Assembly (NCBI RefSeq): GCF_019039035.1
Contig: NZ_JAHNZT010000010.1
Coordinates: 62,001 to 126,000, forward strand
Reading direction: 5' to 3'
Length of the DNA: 64,000 nucleotides
DNA from: Citreicoccus inhibens
GTDB lineage: Bacteria > Myxococcota > Myxococcia > Myxococcales > Myxococcaceae
Translations under genes and position numbers: made by a program
The notes under the pieces: generated by a model
Told to the model about the DNA's origin: nothing
Databases searched by the model: none
What the model saw: only the letters and a program-made list of their open reading frames with translations
Shown here: one piece after another, positions 18,180 to 27,115 of the stretch
How the letters are laid out: the number at the start of each line of letters is the position of its first letter
How positions within the stretch are numbered: position 1 is the stretch's first letter

Positions 18180-21131
18180 TCACCGGGCCGCGCACGAGCG
18201 CCGATACGAGATGTCCACCTTCGCGCCGGGCGGGGGCACCTGGGTGAAGATGACGCTGTGGGTTGCCCCGTCGTAGCGCCACCCGTTGAGCACCCGCACC
18301 CCGTCCACCGTGACCTTGATGGTGCCCGCATCCGGCAGGTCGCTCAGCGGGAAGCGGTCCTGCGCGCTGAAGGCCTTGTTGGCCACCGTGCGCAACAGCG
18401 GCGCGTAGTCCCCCGCGCAGATGTTGAGCGTCTCGCCGCCCGTGCGGGCCGTGGCCTCGGCGTAGCGCGTGCCCGTCCCGCCCGCGGTGGCGCAGGCCTG
18501 TGCCGTGGGCGCGATGGCGTAGAACGTCGCGCGCTGCGGCTGGTTGATGCCTTTGCGCTGATGCGCCCACTGCACGTAGGTCTCCACCGCGTCGGGGGAG
18601 TGGTCGTCCTCGTCGCCCACGAACACCACCACCAGCGCGGCCTCGTCGCGAAGGAAGCCCGCGTTGCCGTCACCCGGCAGCGGCGTGCGCGGATCATCCG
18701 CGTTGTTCACCAGCGGGATGCTCAGCGCGCGCCGCATGGCCTCGAGGCCTTGCTCCACCTGCGCGCACCGCCCCACCTGCACGTTGTTCTGGAGCAGCGT
18801 GGCCAGGTCCGGCATCGCGCTCGTGAGGATGCGCGGGGCGCTGTTGTCCACCGGGAAGAAGCGGCCCGCCTCCCCCCCCAGCGCTCCGCCCGGACACGCG
18901 CCCGACACCGGCGAGATGCCCGTGGTCGTCACCGCCACGTGCATGTCCACACCCTTGCCCTCGGCCGCGTTCACGAACGCGGGGATGGCGGAGATGAGCC
19001 GCGGCTGCTCCTCGACCATGGACGCGGTGTTGTCCACCACGAACAGCACGTCCACCTTGCTCACGTCCTGCTGCACGAAGCTGTCCGTCTTGTCCGTGCG
19101 GTTGGACGACTCGCCGATGAGCGGCACCAGCAGTGGCGCGGGCAAGTCGTCCGAGGCCACGAACAGCGGCGACAGGTTCATCCCCTGCACCTGCGCGGCG
19201 TAGTCCACCTCGATGGTGAACGAGGCCCCGGGCTGCAGCAGGAACGTCGGCGGCGCGGGATGATCGAGCAGCGTGAACTCCGAGTCCGTCGTCCCCGGGC
19301 CAATCCACACATTGCGCACGCCGACAGGGTCCACGCAGGCGTTGAGGTAATTCACCTCGCGCGGCCGGGGCGGACAGTCCTTGCGAGCAATGCCCCAGTC
19401 CACGAAGCCCGGCGAGGCCACCAGACACGCCATCTGCGAATGCGCCTTGAGCGGCACATGCAACACCGGCCGCGCCGGCTCCATCTGCTCAATCTGCAGC
19501 GAGCCATGGAAGTCCCCGCCCGTCAGCGGCGACAAGAAGGCCACCTCGAAGCTGAACCAGTCCCCCGGATACAGGATGCCGCCATACAGGTCGCCGCCCG
19601 GCATGGTGAACACGCCGCCCGCGTTGTCCGTGAGGCGGATGTTCTTCACCGGGCACAGGTCCGTGCCCCGGTTCTCCAGCTTGATGCCCAGCACCGCGCC
19701 CTGCCCCGGTGGCACCGTGCCGAAGTCCAGCTCCTGCGGCGTCATCACCAGCACACAGGGCGCATGGGGCTCGGCGGTGCCGCGGAAGTCCATCTGCACC
19801 GTGCCCGCGGCGAACGCATCCGTCGTCAACACCAGCGAGCCCGTGGCCGGCCCCTCGCGCAGCGGCTCATAGAAGACGTCGAGGTTGATCTCCGCGCCGG
19901 GCGCCAGCGTGTAGGGCAGGTTCACCGGCGTGTGGTTGAACTGCGGGGCGCCCGTGGGGTCCGCCCGCCACTCCAGCCCCTGGAGCGTGAGCATCCCCGC
20001 GTTGGACGCGCCGCAGTTCTTCACGTTGACGCGCACCCGCGTCTTCGAGCCGAGCGGCTGCGGTCCAAAGTCATACGCCACGGGTGATACGCACAGCTCG
20101 GCCGCGCCGCCGTAACCCTTGAGCTGCACGGGCAGCTCGGGGTGGCGCTTGCTGTCGACGTGATACAGCGCCTCATCCTCCGCGGGCCCCATGTGGCCTG
20201 GGCTATAGACAAGCTCGAAGCCCCGGACCTCGCCCGGCTGGAGCACGAGCGGGAAGCCAGGATTGGACTGGCTGAAGGACAGGTCCATCCCCGCCAGCGT
20301 CAGCGCGGTGAGCGTCACCGGCTCCGTGCTGATGTTGTGAACCCGAGACTCGCGCTGCGCCTCGCGGTCCACCGGCACCGGGCCAAAGTCCAACACCTCG
20401 GGCTCGGCCACCACCGCCCGCTCGAGCGCCTCCGCGGCGATGAGCACCGGGACGTCCGCGCAGCCGTGACACGGGGCCACCACGAGCGCCACCTGCTTGA
20501 GCCCCACGCGGACAGGATTGAAGGTGAGGAGCAGCTCCGTCTTCTCGCCAGGGCCCACCGTCACGGGCTCGGCGGTGAACTCATCCTTGTCCGCGCCGAG
20601 CATCCGCGGCGTCACCTCCACCGCCAGCTCCGTCGGGTTCTCCAGTTGGAGGCCGAGCGTCTTGGTGGACTCCGCCTCGATGCGTCCGAAGTCCAGCTGG
20701 GTGGGCGTCACGCGCGCCCAGGCGTCCACGCCCGCGCCCGACAACGGGATGCGCAGCAGCGGCTCCAGCCGCGTGTCCGAGCGCACCACCAATGTGCCCG
20801 CCAGTCCGCCCGCCGCCTGCGGCGCGAAGCGGACCTTCAGCGTGCAATCGCGGCCGGGCGCCAGGCTGTGCGGCCCATCCTCCGTGAAGCCCGCCAGGTA
20901 GGAGCCATCCGGCCCCTCCACCCAGGCTTCGTTCACGGTGACGCGCGCGCGCCCCACGTTGCGCAACGTCACGGCCGCTTCGCGCGCATCGAAGATGGCC
21001 ACCCGTTGGAAGTCCACCCCACCGGGCGTCGCCGTCAGACGCCCATCCGCCAGCGTCGAGCGATCGCGATCCGCGCACCCACACAGCAGCCCCACCATCA
21101 CGAGGCCCCACCAGCCCCAGCGCCCCTTCAT
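18180..21131 (-). CDS. Lipoprotein with ASPM/HYDIN-like (choice-of-anchor D) repeats and VWA domain
   Basis: A 983-residue exported lipoprotein. The signal peptide MKGRWGWWGLVMVGLLCGC ends in a lipobox. Five or six Ig-like modules follow, in which the pattern LDFG or YDFGP ... V.NVG recurs, typical of the ASPM/SPD-2/Hydin family. The C-terminal part is a von Willebrand A-type domain with VLFVVDNTASMVEEQ (a MIDAS-like DNTAS) and VVVFVGDEDDHSPDAV. Such proteins are probably adhesins or surface scaffolds. The start is ATG 21131, which places the signal peptide correctly; the longer frame from 21194 adds Gly-rich non-signal sequence. It lies upstream of the kinase group on the same strand, with about 170 bases between. 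The ligand is unknown. Confidence 0.82.
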   Translation of the reverse strand: MKGRWGWWGLVMVGLLCGCADRDRSTLADGRLTATPGGVDFQRVAIFDAREAAVTLRNVGRARVTVNEAWVEGPDGSYLAGFTEDGPHSLAPGRDCTLKVRFAPQAAGGLAGTLVVRSDTRLEPLLRIPLSGAGVDAWARVTPTQLDFGRIEAESTKTLGLQLENPTELAVEVTPRMLGADKDEFTAEPVTVGPGEKTELLLTFNPVRVGLKQVALVVAPCHGCADVPVLIAAEALERAVVAEPEVLDFGPVPVDREAQRESRVHNISTEPVTLTALTLAGMDLSFSQSNPGFPLVLQPGEVRGFELVYSPGHMGPAEDEALYHVDSKRHPELPVQLKGYGGAAELCVSPVAYDFGPQPLGSKTRVRVNVKNCGASNAGMLTLQGLEWRADPTGAPQFNHTPVNLPYTLAPGAEINLDVFYEPLREGPATGSLVLTTDAFAAGTVQMDFRGTAEPHAPCVLVMTPQELDFGTVPPGQGAVLGIKLENRGTDLCPVKNIRLTDNAGGVFTMPGGDLYGGILYPGDWFSFEVAFLSPLTGGDFHGSLQIEQMEPARPVLHVPLKAHSQMACLVASPGFVDWGIARKDCPPRPREVNYLNACVDPVGVRNVWIGPGTTDSEFTLLDHPAPPTFLLQPGASFTIEVDYAAQVQGMNLSPLFVASDDLPAPLLVPLIGESSNRTDKTDSFVQQDVSKVDVLFVVDNTASMVEEQPRLISAIPAFVNAAEGKGVDMHVAVTTTGISPVSGACPGGALGGEAGRFFPVDNSAPRILTSAMPDLATLLQNNVQVGRCAQVEQGLEAMRRALSIPLVNNADDPRTPLPGDGNAGFLRDEAALVVVFVGDEDDHSPDAVETYVQWAHQRKGINQPQRATFYAIAPTAQACATAGGTGTRYAEATARTGGETLNICAGDYAPLLRTVANKAFSAQDRFPLSDLPDAGTIKVTVDGVRVLNGWRYDGATHSVIFTQVPPPGAKVDISYRRSCAAR

Positions 21132-21273
21132 GGCACCCGTCCCTTCCCCGCCGTCCCCACCCTGCCCTCCGACATTCCAATACATGGAGGTCAAGGGGAG
21201 CTGGTGGCGAAGCTAGGCACCCAGGGCGGGCCGGGCAACCGCCCACACCTGGGAATTCTCAGGGAGCTGCCGG

Positions 21274-21924
21274 CTACACCTTGGGAATGCGCAGGGTCTT
21301 GCTGATCATCGCGCTTCCACTGGCGACGTAGAGCAGCGCCAGCGGGTGGAGCCCGAAGGGCCCCCACTGCCACAAACCGCCCGCCAGCTGCGCGCCGATG
21401 CGGCCCTGCCACGTCAGCACCGCCAACACCATCACCAGCAGCAGACTGGTGGGGATGGGCGTCCCCTCGAAGTACTTCACCTTGCCCGTCTCGTCGGAGA
21501 GCGCCGCGGAGGTGACATTGAAGCGCGCCAACCGGCTGATGCCACACGCCACGAAGTACAGCAGGGCCGCCACGTCCCATCCGCCACGCAGGCCCGCCGC
21601 GAACCCCAGCGCCGCGGGCGCCATGCCGAACGAGATGACGTCCGCCAGCGAGTCGAGGTCCGCCCCCAGGGGTGACTTCTTGAAGCGCCAGCGGGCAATC
21701 CGCCCATCCGCCACGTCCATCACCAGCGCCACGGGCATCAACCCATACGCCAGCCACAGGAAATCCAACGCGCCCGTCGCCAGGTACTGCATGGCGGCCA
21801 GGATGCTGCCCGCCCCGGCAAAGCCATTGCCGAGCGTCACGAAGTCAGCCAGCACGAAGGTGCGAATCATCGAGAAGTGACGCCGCGGGCGACGGGCCCG
21901 GGGCTGCGGCTGCTCGGTCGTCAT
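21274..21924 (-). CDS. pssA: CDP-diacylglycerol-serine O-phosphatidyltransferase
   Basis: A 216-residue integral membrane enzyme that makes phosphatidylserine from CDP-diacylglycerol and serine, the precursor of phosphatidylethanolamine. The CDP-alcohol phosphotransferase signature D-G-x2-A-R-x8-G-x3-D-x3-D is complete (DGRIARWRFKKSPLGADLDS then LAD, about residues 71-94), with both metal-binding aspartates. Several transmembrane helices surround it. The family includes phosphatidylglycerophosphate and cardiolipin enzymes, but the pattern TLGNGFAG..I near the N terminus, the SRLARFNV segment and the size favour PssA. The ATG at 21924 has AGGAG nine bases upstream. It diverges from the acylase gene at 22069. 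Confidence 0.88.
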   Translation of the reverse strand: MTTEQPQPRARRPRRHFSMIRTFVLADFVTLGNGFAGAGSILAAMQYLATGALDFLWLAYGLMPVALVMDVADGRIARWRFKKSPLGADLDSLADVISFGMAPAALGFAAGLRGGWDVAALLYFVACGISRLARFNVTSAALSDETGKVKYFEGTPIPTSLLLVMVLAVLTWQGRIGAQLAGGLWQWGPFGLHPLALLYVASGSAMISKTLRIPKV

Positions 21925-22068
21925 GGGACCCTTCTCCTAACACACGCCCTGTTCTCCCTGTCTTCCAGAACTCATGGCGCACCGCGTCTCCCACGTGGAG
22001 CGCGTGAAGAGTCAAATCCCAGAAACATTTTGACGGTGGAATCACCGCGTCTCTAGGCTCGGGCCGCC

Positions 22069-24591
22069 ATGCACGACCGCAATTCCCCATCGCTCCCTCG
22101 CGGCGCGGCCCGGTTCTTCCGAGCCTCCCGTTGGCAACTTCCTCTCTTCGCATCGCTGGCACTTGTCACCGCCGCGGGCTGTGGTGACGACGACGTCAAG
22201 CCGCCCGTCACCCCGCCGCCCTCGCCTCCGAAGTACGAGGCCACCATCCGCCGCACCAGCCACGGCATCCCGCACATCACCGCGAAGGACATGGGCAGCC
22301 TGGGCTTTGGTCAGGCCTACGCCTTCGCGCAGGACCACGTCTGTACCCTGGCGGATCAGATCGTGAAGGTGCGCAGCGAGCGCGCGCGCTACAACGGCCC
22401 CGGCGCGGGCAACGCCAACGTCGGCTCGGACCTCGCGTACCTGTCGCTGGACATCTACAACAAGGCGCGCACGGCGTTCGAAACGCAGCCGGATGAGATC
22501 AAGGAGCTGCTGCGCGGCTACGTGGTCGGCTACAACAAGTACGTCGCGGAGACGCCTCCGGAGAAGCTGCCGGCGCCCTGCACCAAGGCCGCCTGGGTCA
22601 AGCCCATCACCGAGGTCGACCTGCTGGCGTACGATCTCAACATCACCCTCACCGGTGGCGTGAACCAGCTGGTGCTGGCCATCGCCGCGGCCACCCCGCC
22701 GGCCGCCACGGGCGCCCAGCGCCTGGTGGAGCCGTCCATGGAGCAGCTCAAGGAGCTGCGCAAGGCGGACTTCGGCAGCAACGGTTGGGCCATTGGCGCC
22801 GAGCGCTCGTCCACGGGACGCGGCATGGTCATGGCCAACCCGCACTTCCCCTGGGAAGGCGAGCTGAAGCTCTGGGAGAGCCAGCTGACCGTCCCCGGCC
22901 AGATGAACATCTACGGCGTGGGCCTGCTGGGCGTGCCCGCCGTGCTCATCGGATTCAACGAGCACATCGGCTGGACGCACACGTTCTCGTCCGGCGCGCG
23001 CATGACGGTGTACGGGCTGTCGCTCGTCCCCGGCAAGCCGACCAGCTACTACTACAAGAAGGAAGACGGCACGGTCGAAGAGCGGGCGATGACGGCGCGC
23101 ACGTTCAGCATCCTGGTGAAGCTGCCCGAGGGCTCGCTCACCACCATCACCCGCACGCTCTACAGCAGCCACTACGGCCCCATCATGGCCATCCCGGGCA
23201 CGGCCGACTGGACCACCAAGTCGGTGCTCGCCGTGCGTGACGCCAACATCGACAACGCCACGTTCCTCGATCAGTTCCACTCGATGAACAAGGCCAACAG
23301 CATGGCGGAGTTCCAGGCGGCCTACGCGAAGGCACAGGGCATCCCCTGGGTGAACACCATGGCGGCGGACAAGGATGGCAACACCTGGTACGCCGATGCC
23401 TCCCCCACCCCGAACCTGAAGCCCGAGGCCCAGGCCACGTGGAACTACGCCAAGGGCGTGGATCCGGCCACCAAGACCTTCTGGGATTCGCTGGGCGTGG
23501 TGCTCCTGGACGGCAGCACCGCGCTGAACGAGTGGCAGAACGACACGAGCGCGCCCACGCGCAGCCCCGGTCTGGTGCCCTTCAGCAAGATTCCGCAGAT
23601 CTCCCGCCGCGACTTCGTCTTCAACGCCAATGACAGCTACTGGCTGGCCAACCCCAACCAGCCGCTGACGGGCTTCTCGCCCATGCACGGTCTGGAGAAG
23701 GTTCCGCAGACCACGCGTACGCACATGAACCTCATCACCCTCACCGAGACGGGCGTGAACGCGGCCTCCGGCGAGGATGGGAAGTTCACGATGGACGAGC
23801 TGAAGACGGCGGTGTTCAGCAACCGCAGCAGCACCGCGGAGGCGCTGCGCGCGTCCGTGGCCGAGCGTTGCGCGGGCAAGACGACCATCCCGTACAACAG
23901 CAAGAACGTGGACATCAGCCGCGCGTGCACCATCCTGACCGCGTGGAACGGCCGCTTCGACGCGGACGCCAAGGGCGCCATCATCTGGCGCGAGCTGGGC
24001 GGCACGGTCCCCGAGCTGAGCCTCATGAACGCCGGTCCGTTCTTCGCGGTCCCGTTCGATCCGGCCAACCCCATCACCACGCCGAACACGCTGACCCCGG
24101 CCCCCGCCACGGGTGACGACCCGGTCCTCGTGAAGCTCGCGCAGGCCGTGGACACGCTGAACACGGCGGGCATCGCGCTGGACTCGACGCTGTCCTCCGT
24201 CCAGTTCACCGCGCGCACCGGTACGCGCATCGGCCTGCACGGTGGCATGTCGCGCGACGGCGTCACCAACGTCGTCTCCTACGGCACGCTCAAGTCCACC
24301 CTGGACGCGACCGCCGCGCGCGGCCCCGTGCTCAGCACCCGCACGGGCCTGACCAAGGACGGCTACATCATCAACAACGGCAGCAGCTTCGTCATGGCCA
24401 TGCAGTTCACGGACAGCGGCCCGACCGCGCAGGCCGTGCTGACCTACAGCGAGTCTGACGACGCCACCTCGCCGTTCTTCGCGGACCAGACGCACCTCTT
24501 CTCCCAGAAGCAGTGGCGCCCGATCCTGTTCACCGACGCGGACGTCAACGCCAACCTGCTGGCCCCCGCCGCCACCATCACGGGCGGCTAG
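22069..24591 (+). CDS. Penicillin acylase family (Ntn-hydrolase) lipoprotein
   Basis: An 840-residue member of the penicillin/AHL acylase family. The signal peptide ends LVTAAGC, with Cys38 as the likely lipid anchor, followed by a Pro-rich spacer. The alpha-chain region spans about 55-236. Gly236-Ser237 in DFGSNGWAIG is the expected autocleavage site, and Ser237 would become the N-terminal nucleophile of the beta chain. MANPHFPWEG then matches the conserved beta-chain NPH segment. Members hydrolyse amide bonds of beta-lactams, acyl-homoserine lactones or lipopeptides in the periplasm or at the surface; the substrate cannot be read from sequence. A strong terminator follows. The length suits the family. 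Confidence 0.88.
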   Translation: MHDRNSPSLPRGAARFFRASRWQLPLFASLALVTAAGCGDDDVKPPVTPPPSPPKYEATIRRTSHGIPHITAKDMGSLGFGQAYAFAQDHVCTLADQIVKVRSERARYNGPGAGNANVGSDLAYLSLDIYNKARTAFETQPDEIKELLRGYVVGYNKYVAETPPEKLPAPCTKAAWVKPITEVDLLAYDLNITLTGGVNQLVLAIAAATPPAATGAQRLVEPSMEQLKELRKADFGSNGWAIGAERSSTGRGMVMANPHFPWEGELKLWESQLTVPGQMNIYGVGLLGVPAVLIGFNEHIGWTHTFSSGARMTVYGLSLVPGKPTSYYYKKEDGTVEERAMTARTFSILVKLPEGSLTTITRTLYSSHYGPIMAIPGTADWTTKSVLAVRDANIDNATFLDQFHSMNKANSMAEFQAAYAKAQGIPWVNTMAADKDGNTWYADASPTPNLKPEAQATWNYAKGVDPATKTFWDSLGVVLLDGSTALNEWQNDTSAPTRSPGLVPFSKIPQISRRDFVFNANDSYWLANPNQPLTGFSPMHGLEKVPQTTRTHMNLITLTETGVNAASGEDGKFTMDELKTAVFSNRSSTAEALRASVAERCAGKTTIPYNSKNVDISRACTILTAWNGRFDADAKGAIIWRELGGTVPELSLMNAGPFFAVPFDPANPITTPNTLTPAPATGDDPVLVKLAQAVDTLNTAGIALDSTLSSVQFTARTGTRIGLHGGMSRDGVTNVVSYGTLKSTLDATAARGPVLSTRTGLTKDGYIINNGSSFVMAMQFTDSGPTAQAVLTYSESDDATSPFFADQTHLFSQKQWRPILFTDADVNANLLAPAATITGG

Positions 24592-24640
24592 TCCCCGCAT
24601 GCAGCCTCCGTCCCAGCTCGGGGCGGAGGCGGTGCCCCAC

Positions 24641-24677
24641 CCCGGGAGCCCTCAAGGCTCCCGGGGTTTTCTTTTTT
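24641..24677 (+). terminator. Intrinsic terminator of the acylase gene
   Basis: A perfect 10-bp stem (24641-24650 with 24656-24665), loop CTCAA, followed by TTTTCTTTTTT. This is the clearest rho-independent terminator in the window and ends the acylase message. Confidence 0.9.
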
Positions 24678-25031
24678 CTGATTTCTGTCTTGAATTCAGT
24701 CTCACGGCGTTTGGCGACTGGGATTGGACTCGCGGGTGCGGACGCGGCGGGGGATGTCGCAGGCGGGCGTGCAAATCCAGACGCCCTCCAGTCCGAGGTC
24801 TCCGTCCAATGTCAGACAGTGCAATGGGCCAGACTGCGCCCTGGCAACACTGCAGGCGCTCGAGGGCACATCATGTGTTGTCTGCGCAATGTCAGCCCTT
24901 GGGGCTACTTTCGTCGCCCAGGGGCAAGCGCAGGATGCCGCTAGCCCCGCCGAGTCAGCACCGCGGTTGCTCGACGAGACGCAACGGACCGGGACGGGCC
25001 CGGCCCATCAACCAAGGAGTCACGGGACGCC
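24678..25031. other. Intergenic region without a gene
   Basis: Together with the terminator this makes a 440-base gap. Open frames crossing it read as low-complexity or mixed-frame sequence, so none is called. The segment presumably contains the promoter of the small gene at 25032; no consensus elements stand out. AAGGAG at about 25014 is the likely ribosome site, rather far (12 bases) from the ATG. Confidence 0.5.
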
Positions 25032-25481
25032 ATGGCACCTCCGGTTTACAGGACTGACATCATCGACAAGGTCTTCTTCCTCCGGTGGGACTCGCCACCG
25101 AACCAGGATGAAGTCCTGTCGGTCTTCACGAAGATGCAGCAGGCATATCAGCAGTTCCAGCAGCCGATGATCCTGGTGTCCAGCACGGGTTCGAAGGCGG
25201 CGGTGCCCAACAGCGAGCAGCGCCGGACGCTGTCCAACATGCTGTCGGACGCGCGGCCGTTCTTCTCGGAGATCCACGTCATCATCGAGGGGAGCGAACT
25301 GCAGCACAACCTCCAGCGCGTCATCGTGTCCGGGATGCTCATCGTCACGCGCACGTACGATGATCAATTCATCCGGGTGCACAAGAGCGCCGAGGGGGCC
25401 GCGCCGTTCATCGCCAAGCGGCTGGGCGTGGACGGCGACCGCATCATCAGCGAGGCGCGCACGCGCGGCGTCGTGGCCTGA
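25032..25481 (+). CDS. Conserved-looking small cytosolic protein, possibly STAS-like
   Basis: A 149-residue protein with no signal peptide or membrane helix. The sequence alternates predicted strands (IDKVFFLRWD, PMILVSSTGS, FSEIHVIIEG) and helices (EVLSVFTKMQQAYQQFQQ, QRRTLSNMLSDARPF), a pattern that recalls STAS/SpoIIAA-like domains. That fold suggestion is weak because no phosphorylatable serine motif can be assigned with confidence. Such domains act in partner-switching or as localisation modules. It is a single gene: a hairpin terminator follows and the next gene is convergent. Confidence 0.75.
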   Translation: MAPPVYRTDIIDKVFFLRWDSPPNQDEVLSVFTKMQQAYQQFQQPMILVSSTGSKAAVPNSEQRRTLSNMLSDARPFFSEIHVIIEGSELQHNLQRVIVSGMLIVTRTYDDQFIRVHKSAEGAAPFIAKRLGVDGDRIISEARTRGVVA

Positions 25482-25506
25482 GCGAGCCGGGGCCGCGGCC
25501 CTCCCA

Positions 25507-25550
25507 AGCCCCCGCTTCCTCGTGCCATGCGGGGAAGACGGGGGCTTTGT
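25507..25550. terminator. Hairpin between convergent genes
   Basis: Arms 25507-25519 and 25533-25546 pair over 13 bp with one bulged base, followed by TTTGT. It lies between the convergent genes ending at 25481 and 25561. The T-tract is short, so it mainly serves the plus-strand gene. Confidence 0.65.
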
Positions 25551-25560
25551 CGTGGGGTGC

Positions 25561-26385
25561 TCAGCGCCGCGCCGTGCGCGCCTCCGCCCCGGTGCGCGAG
25601 GCGGGGATGGACGCACGCACGTAGCGGTGATCGAAGAGGTCCACGTAGAGGTACTCGGGCCAGGACACCATCTGGGAGGGCCCCAGCATCACGCCGCGCA
25701 TGATTTCACTCACCATCAACCCGGCCGCGGTGGTGGCGCCAATGACACACGTGGGCGCGTGGCCTCGGCCCTGATAGCAGGCGTCCATGTATTCCTGGAG
25801 CATGTAGCTGCCCAGGTGGGGGATGATCTTCGGCAGGTCGATGCGGCCGTCCGGCAGGATGTAGAGCTCCTCGTAGAGCGGCGCATCCGGCTGGAAGACA
25901 TGGAGCGCGGCGCCGAACCCCAGCATGAGGCCCGTCATGATGGGGACCTTGCGGCGGCGGCACGCCTGGTGGAGCGACTCCTTGGCGCGCGCGCCCGCGA
26001 TGTCGATGACCTCCACCACGTAATCCACGGGAGGCAGGCCCTCCGCGCCGGCGAGCACGTCTTCGATGTTCTCGTCGGTGATGCCCTGGAGCACGCGGCG
26101 CAGGCGCAGGTCCGGGCGGATATCCAGACACATGCGGCCCACCACCTCCACCTTGGATTGGTTCAAGGTGCTCTCGAAGCACCCCACCTGGCGGTTCATG
26201 TTGTGGCGCTCGTAGACATCGAAGTCCGCCAGGGTGAGGCAGCCGAAGCCCAGGCGCGTGAGGTCCACCGCGCACTGGCCTCCCGCGCCGCCCACGCCCG
26301 CCACGAGCACATGGGTCTGCGAGAGTCTGTGAAGCAGCTCCGGGGTCATCACGCCGAGGTTGCGTTGGAATCGCGGGTCGACCAT
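25561..26385 (-). CDS. ThiF/E1-like adenylyltransferase family protein
   Basis: A 274-residue Rossmann-fold enzyme of the ThiF/MoeB/HesA superfamily, which adenylates the C terminus of a ubiquitin-like carrier or a carboxylate. The nucleotide loop VLVAGVGGAGGQCAVDL (about 25-41), the acidic ADFDVYERHNMNRQ segment with the conserved Asn and Arg-Gln, and the later APTCVIGATTAAG match the family. No paired CxxC zinc motifs, ubiquitin-like protein, JAB protease or rhodanese are present here. It could act like the stand-alone TcdA-type enzymes, but it differs from them in sequence. ATG 26385 has GAGGAGGG a few bases upstream. It follows the methyltransferase by 13 bases in one operon. Confidence 0.82.
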   Translation of the reverse strand: MVDPRFQRNLGVMTPELLHRLSQTHVLVAGVGGAGGQCAVDLTRLGFGCLTLADFDVYERHNMNRQVGCFESTLNQSKVEVVGRMCLDIRPDLRLRRVLQGITDENIEDVLAGAEGLPPVDYVVEVIDIAGARAKESLHQACRRRKVPIMTGLMLGFGAALHVFQPDAPLYEELYILPDGRIDLPKIIPHLGSYMLQEYMDACYQGRGHAPTCVIGATTAAGLMVSEIMRGVMLGPSQMVSWPEYLYVDLFDHRYVRASIPASRTGAEARTARR

Positions 26386-26398
26386 GGGGGTGCCCTCC

Positions 26399-27115
26399 TC
26401 ACTTCTCCATGCAGACGTAGAAGTTCTCGCCGTAGTAGTCGTCTCCGTCGACGACGAGCGCGCGGCGGAAGCCCACGCGCTCCAGTTCCGCTACGAGCGC
26501 GTCAGGTTCGTAGAACGTCACCATCTCGTTGGGGTCCGTGGTGAGGCGGCGCGCGCACGACTCGTGGTGTGTCACCGCGGCCTGGAGCGCCTCGCCCCAG
26601 CGCCCCTCGGCCTTCCACTCCTCGATGGAGTGGCGCAGCACCTTCTGGAGATCCGGCCGCGGGCGCTTGTTGCTCGTGGCCAGCAGGACGCCGCCGGGCT
26701 TCAGGTGCGTGAAGGCCTCGCGCAGCGCGCGCACGGGCTCGCGCACATAGAAGAGGACGTTGTTCATCACCACCGCGTCCGCGTCGCCCGCGACGTCGGG
26801 CGGGAACTCCGTCACGGTGCCCGGCTGCACCCGCCAGCGCGCGCGCACGCTGTCCGGCTCCGCGGCCTGCTTCAACACCGCGCGCGCCAACATGGCCGGG
26901 TTGTTGTCGAAGCCAGACACGGTGTGGCCGCGCCGCGCGAGCCGCTCACTCGCCAGGCCCGTGCCGCAGCCCGCGTCGATGACATACGGGCGATCCAACG
27001 TGTCTCGCAGAATCTTGCCGAGCTGACGCTTGTAGCAGGGCAGCTCCGGAATCATCTGATCGTAGCTGTGTGCGAATTCGGTCCAGATGTTGTCCACGAG
27101 GACTGGGTTCGACAT
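26399..27115 (-). CDS. SAM-dependent class I methyltransferase
   Basis: A 238-residue cytosolic methyltransferase. Motif I VIDAGCGTGLASERLARRG (about 46-64), the acidic end of beta-2 GFDNNPAML, motif IV ADAVVMNNVLFYV and post-motif LKPGGVLLATSNK are complete. It is of the small-molecule type rather than a protein or RNA methylase, but the substrate is unknown. ATG 27115 is preferred over the longer frame from 27241 because GGGAGG precedes it at five bases and the extra N terminus is low-complexity. It is the first gene of a two-gene unit with the ThiF-like enzyme, suggesting they act on the same substrate. Confidence 0.85.
   Translation of the reverse strand: MSNPVLVDNIWTEFAHSYDQMIPELPCYKRQLGKILRDTLDRPYVIDAGCGTGLASERLARRGHTVSGFDNNPAMLARAVLKQAAEPDSVRARWRVQPGTVTEFPPDVAGDADAVVMNNVLFYVREPVRALREAFTHLKPGGVLLATSNKRPRPDLQKVLRHSIEEWKAEGRWGEALQAAVTHHESCARRLTTDPNEMVTFYEPDALVAELERVGFRRALVVDGDDYYGENFYVCMEK

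Noticed and set aside
17652-20087. Plus-strand open frame of about 811 codons over the end of the first kinase, the small gene and the VWA lipoprotein
   Set aside because: It spans several minus-strand genes and has His/Arg/Gln-rich shadow composition; the opposite strand carries clear domains.
24724-25170. 148-codon plus-strand frame upstream of the small gene at 25032
   Set aside because: It overlaps the well-supported gene in another frame and has no motif or suitable ribosome site.
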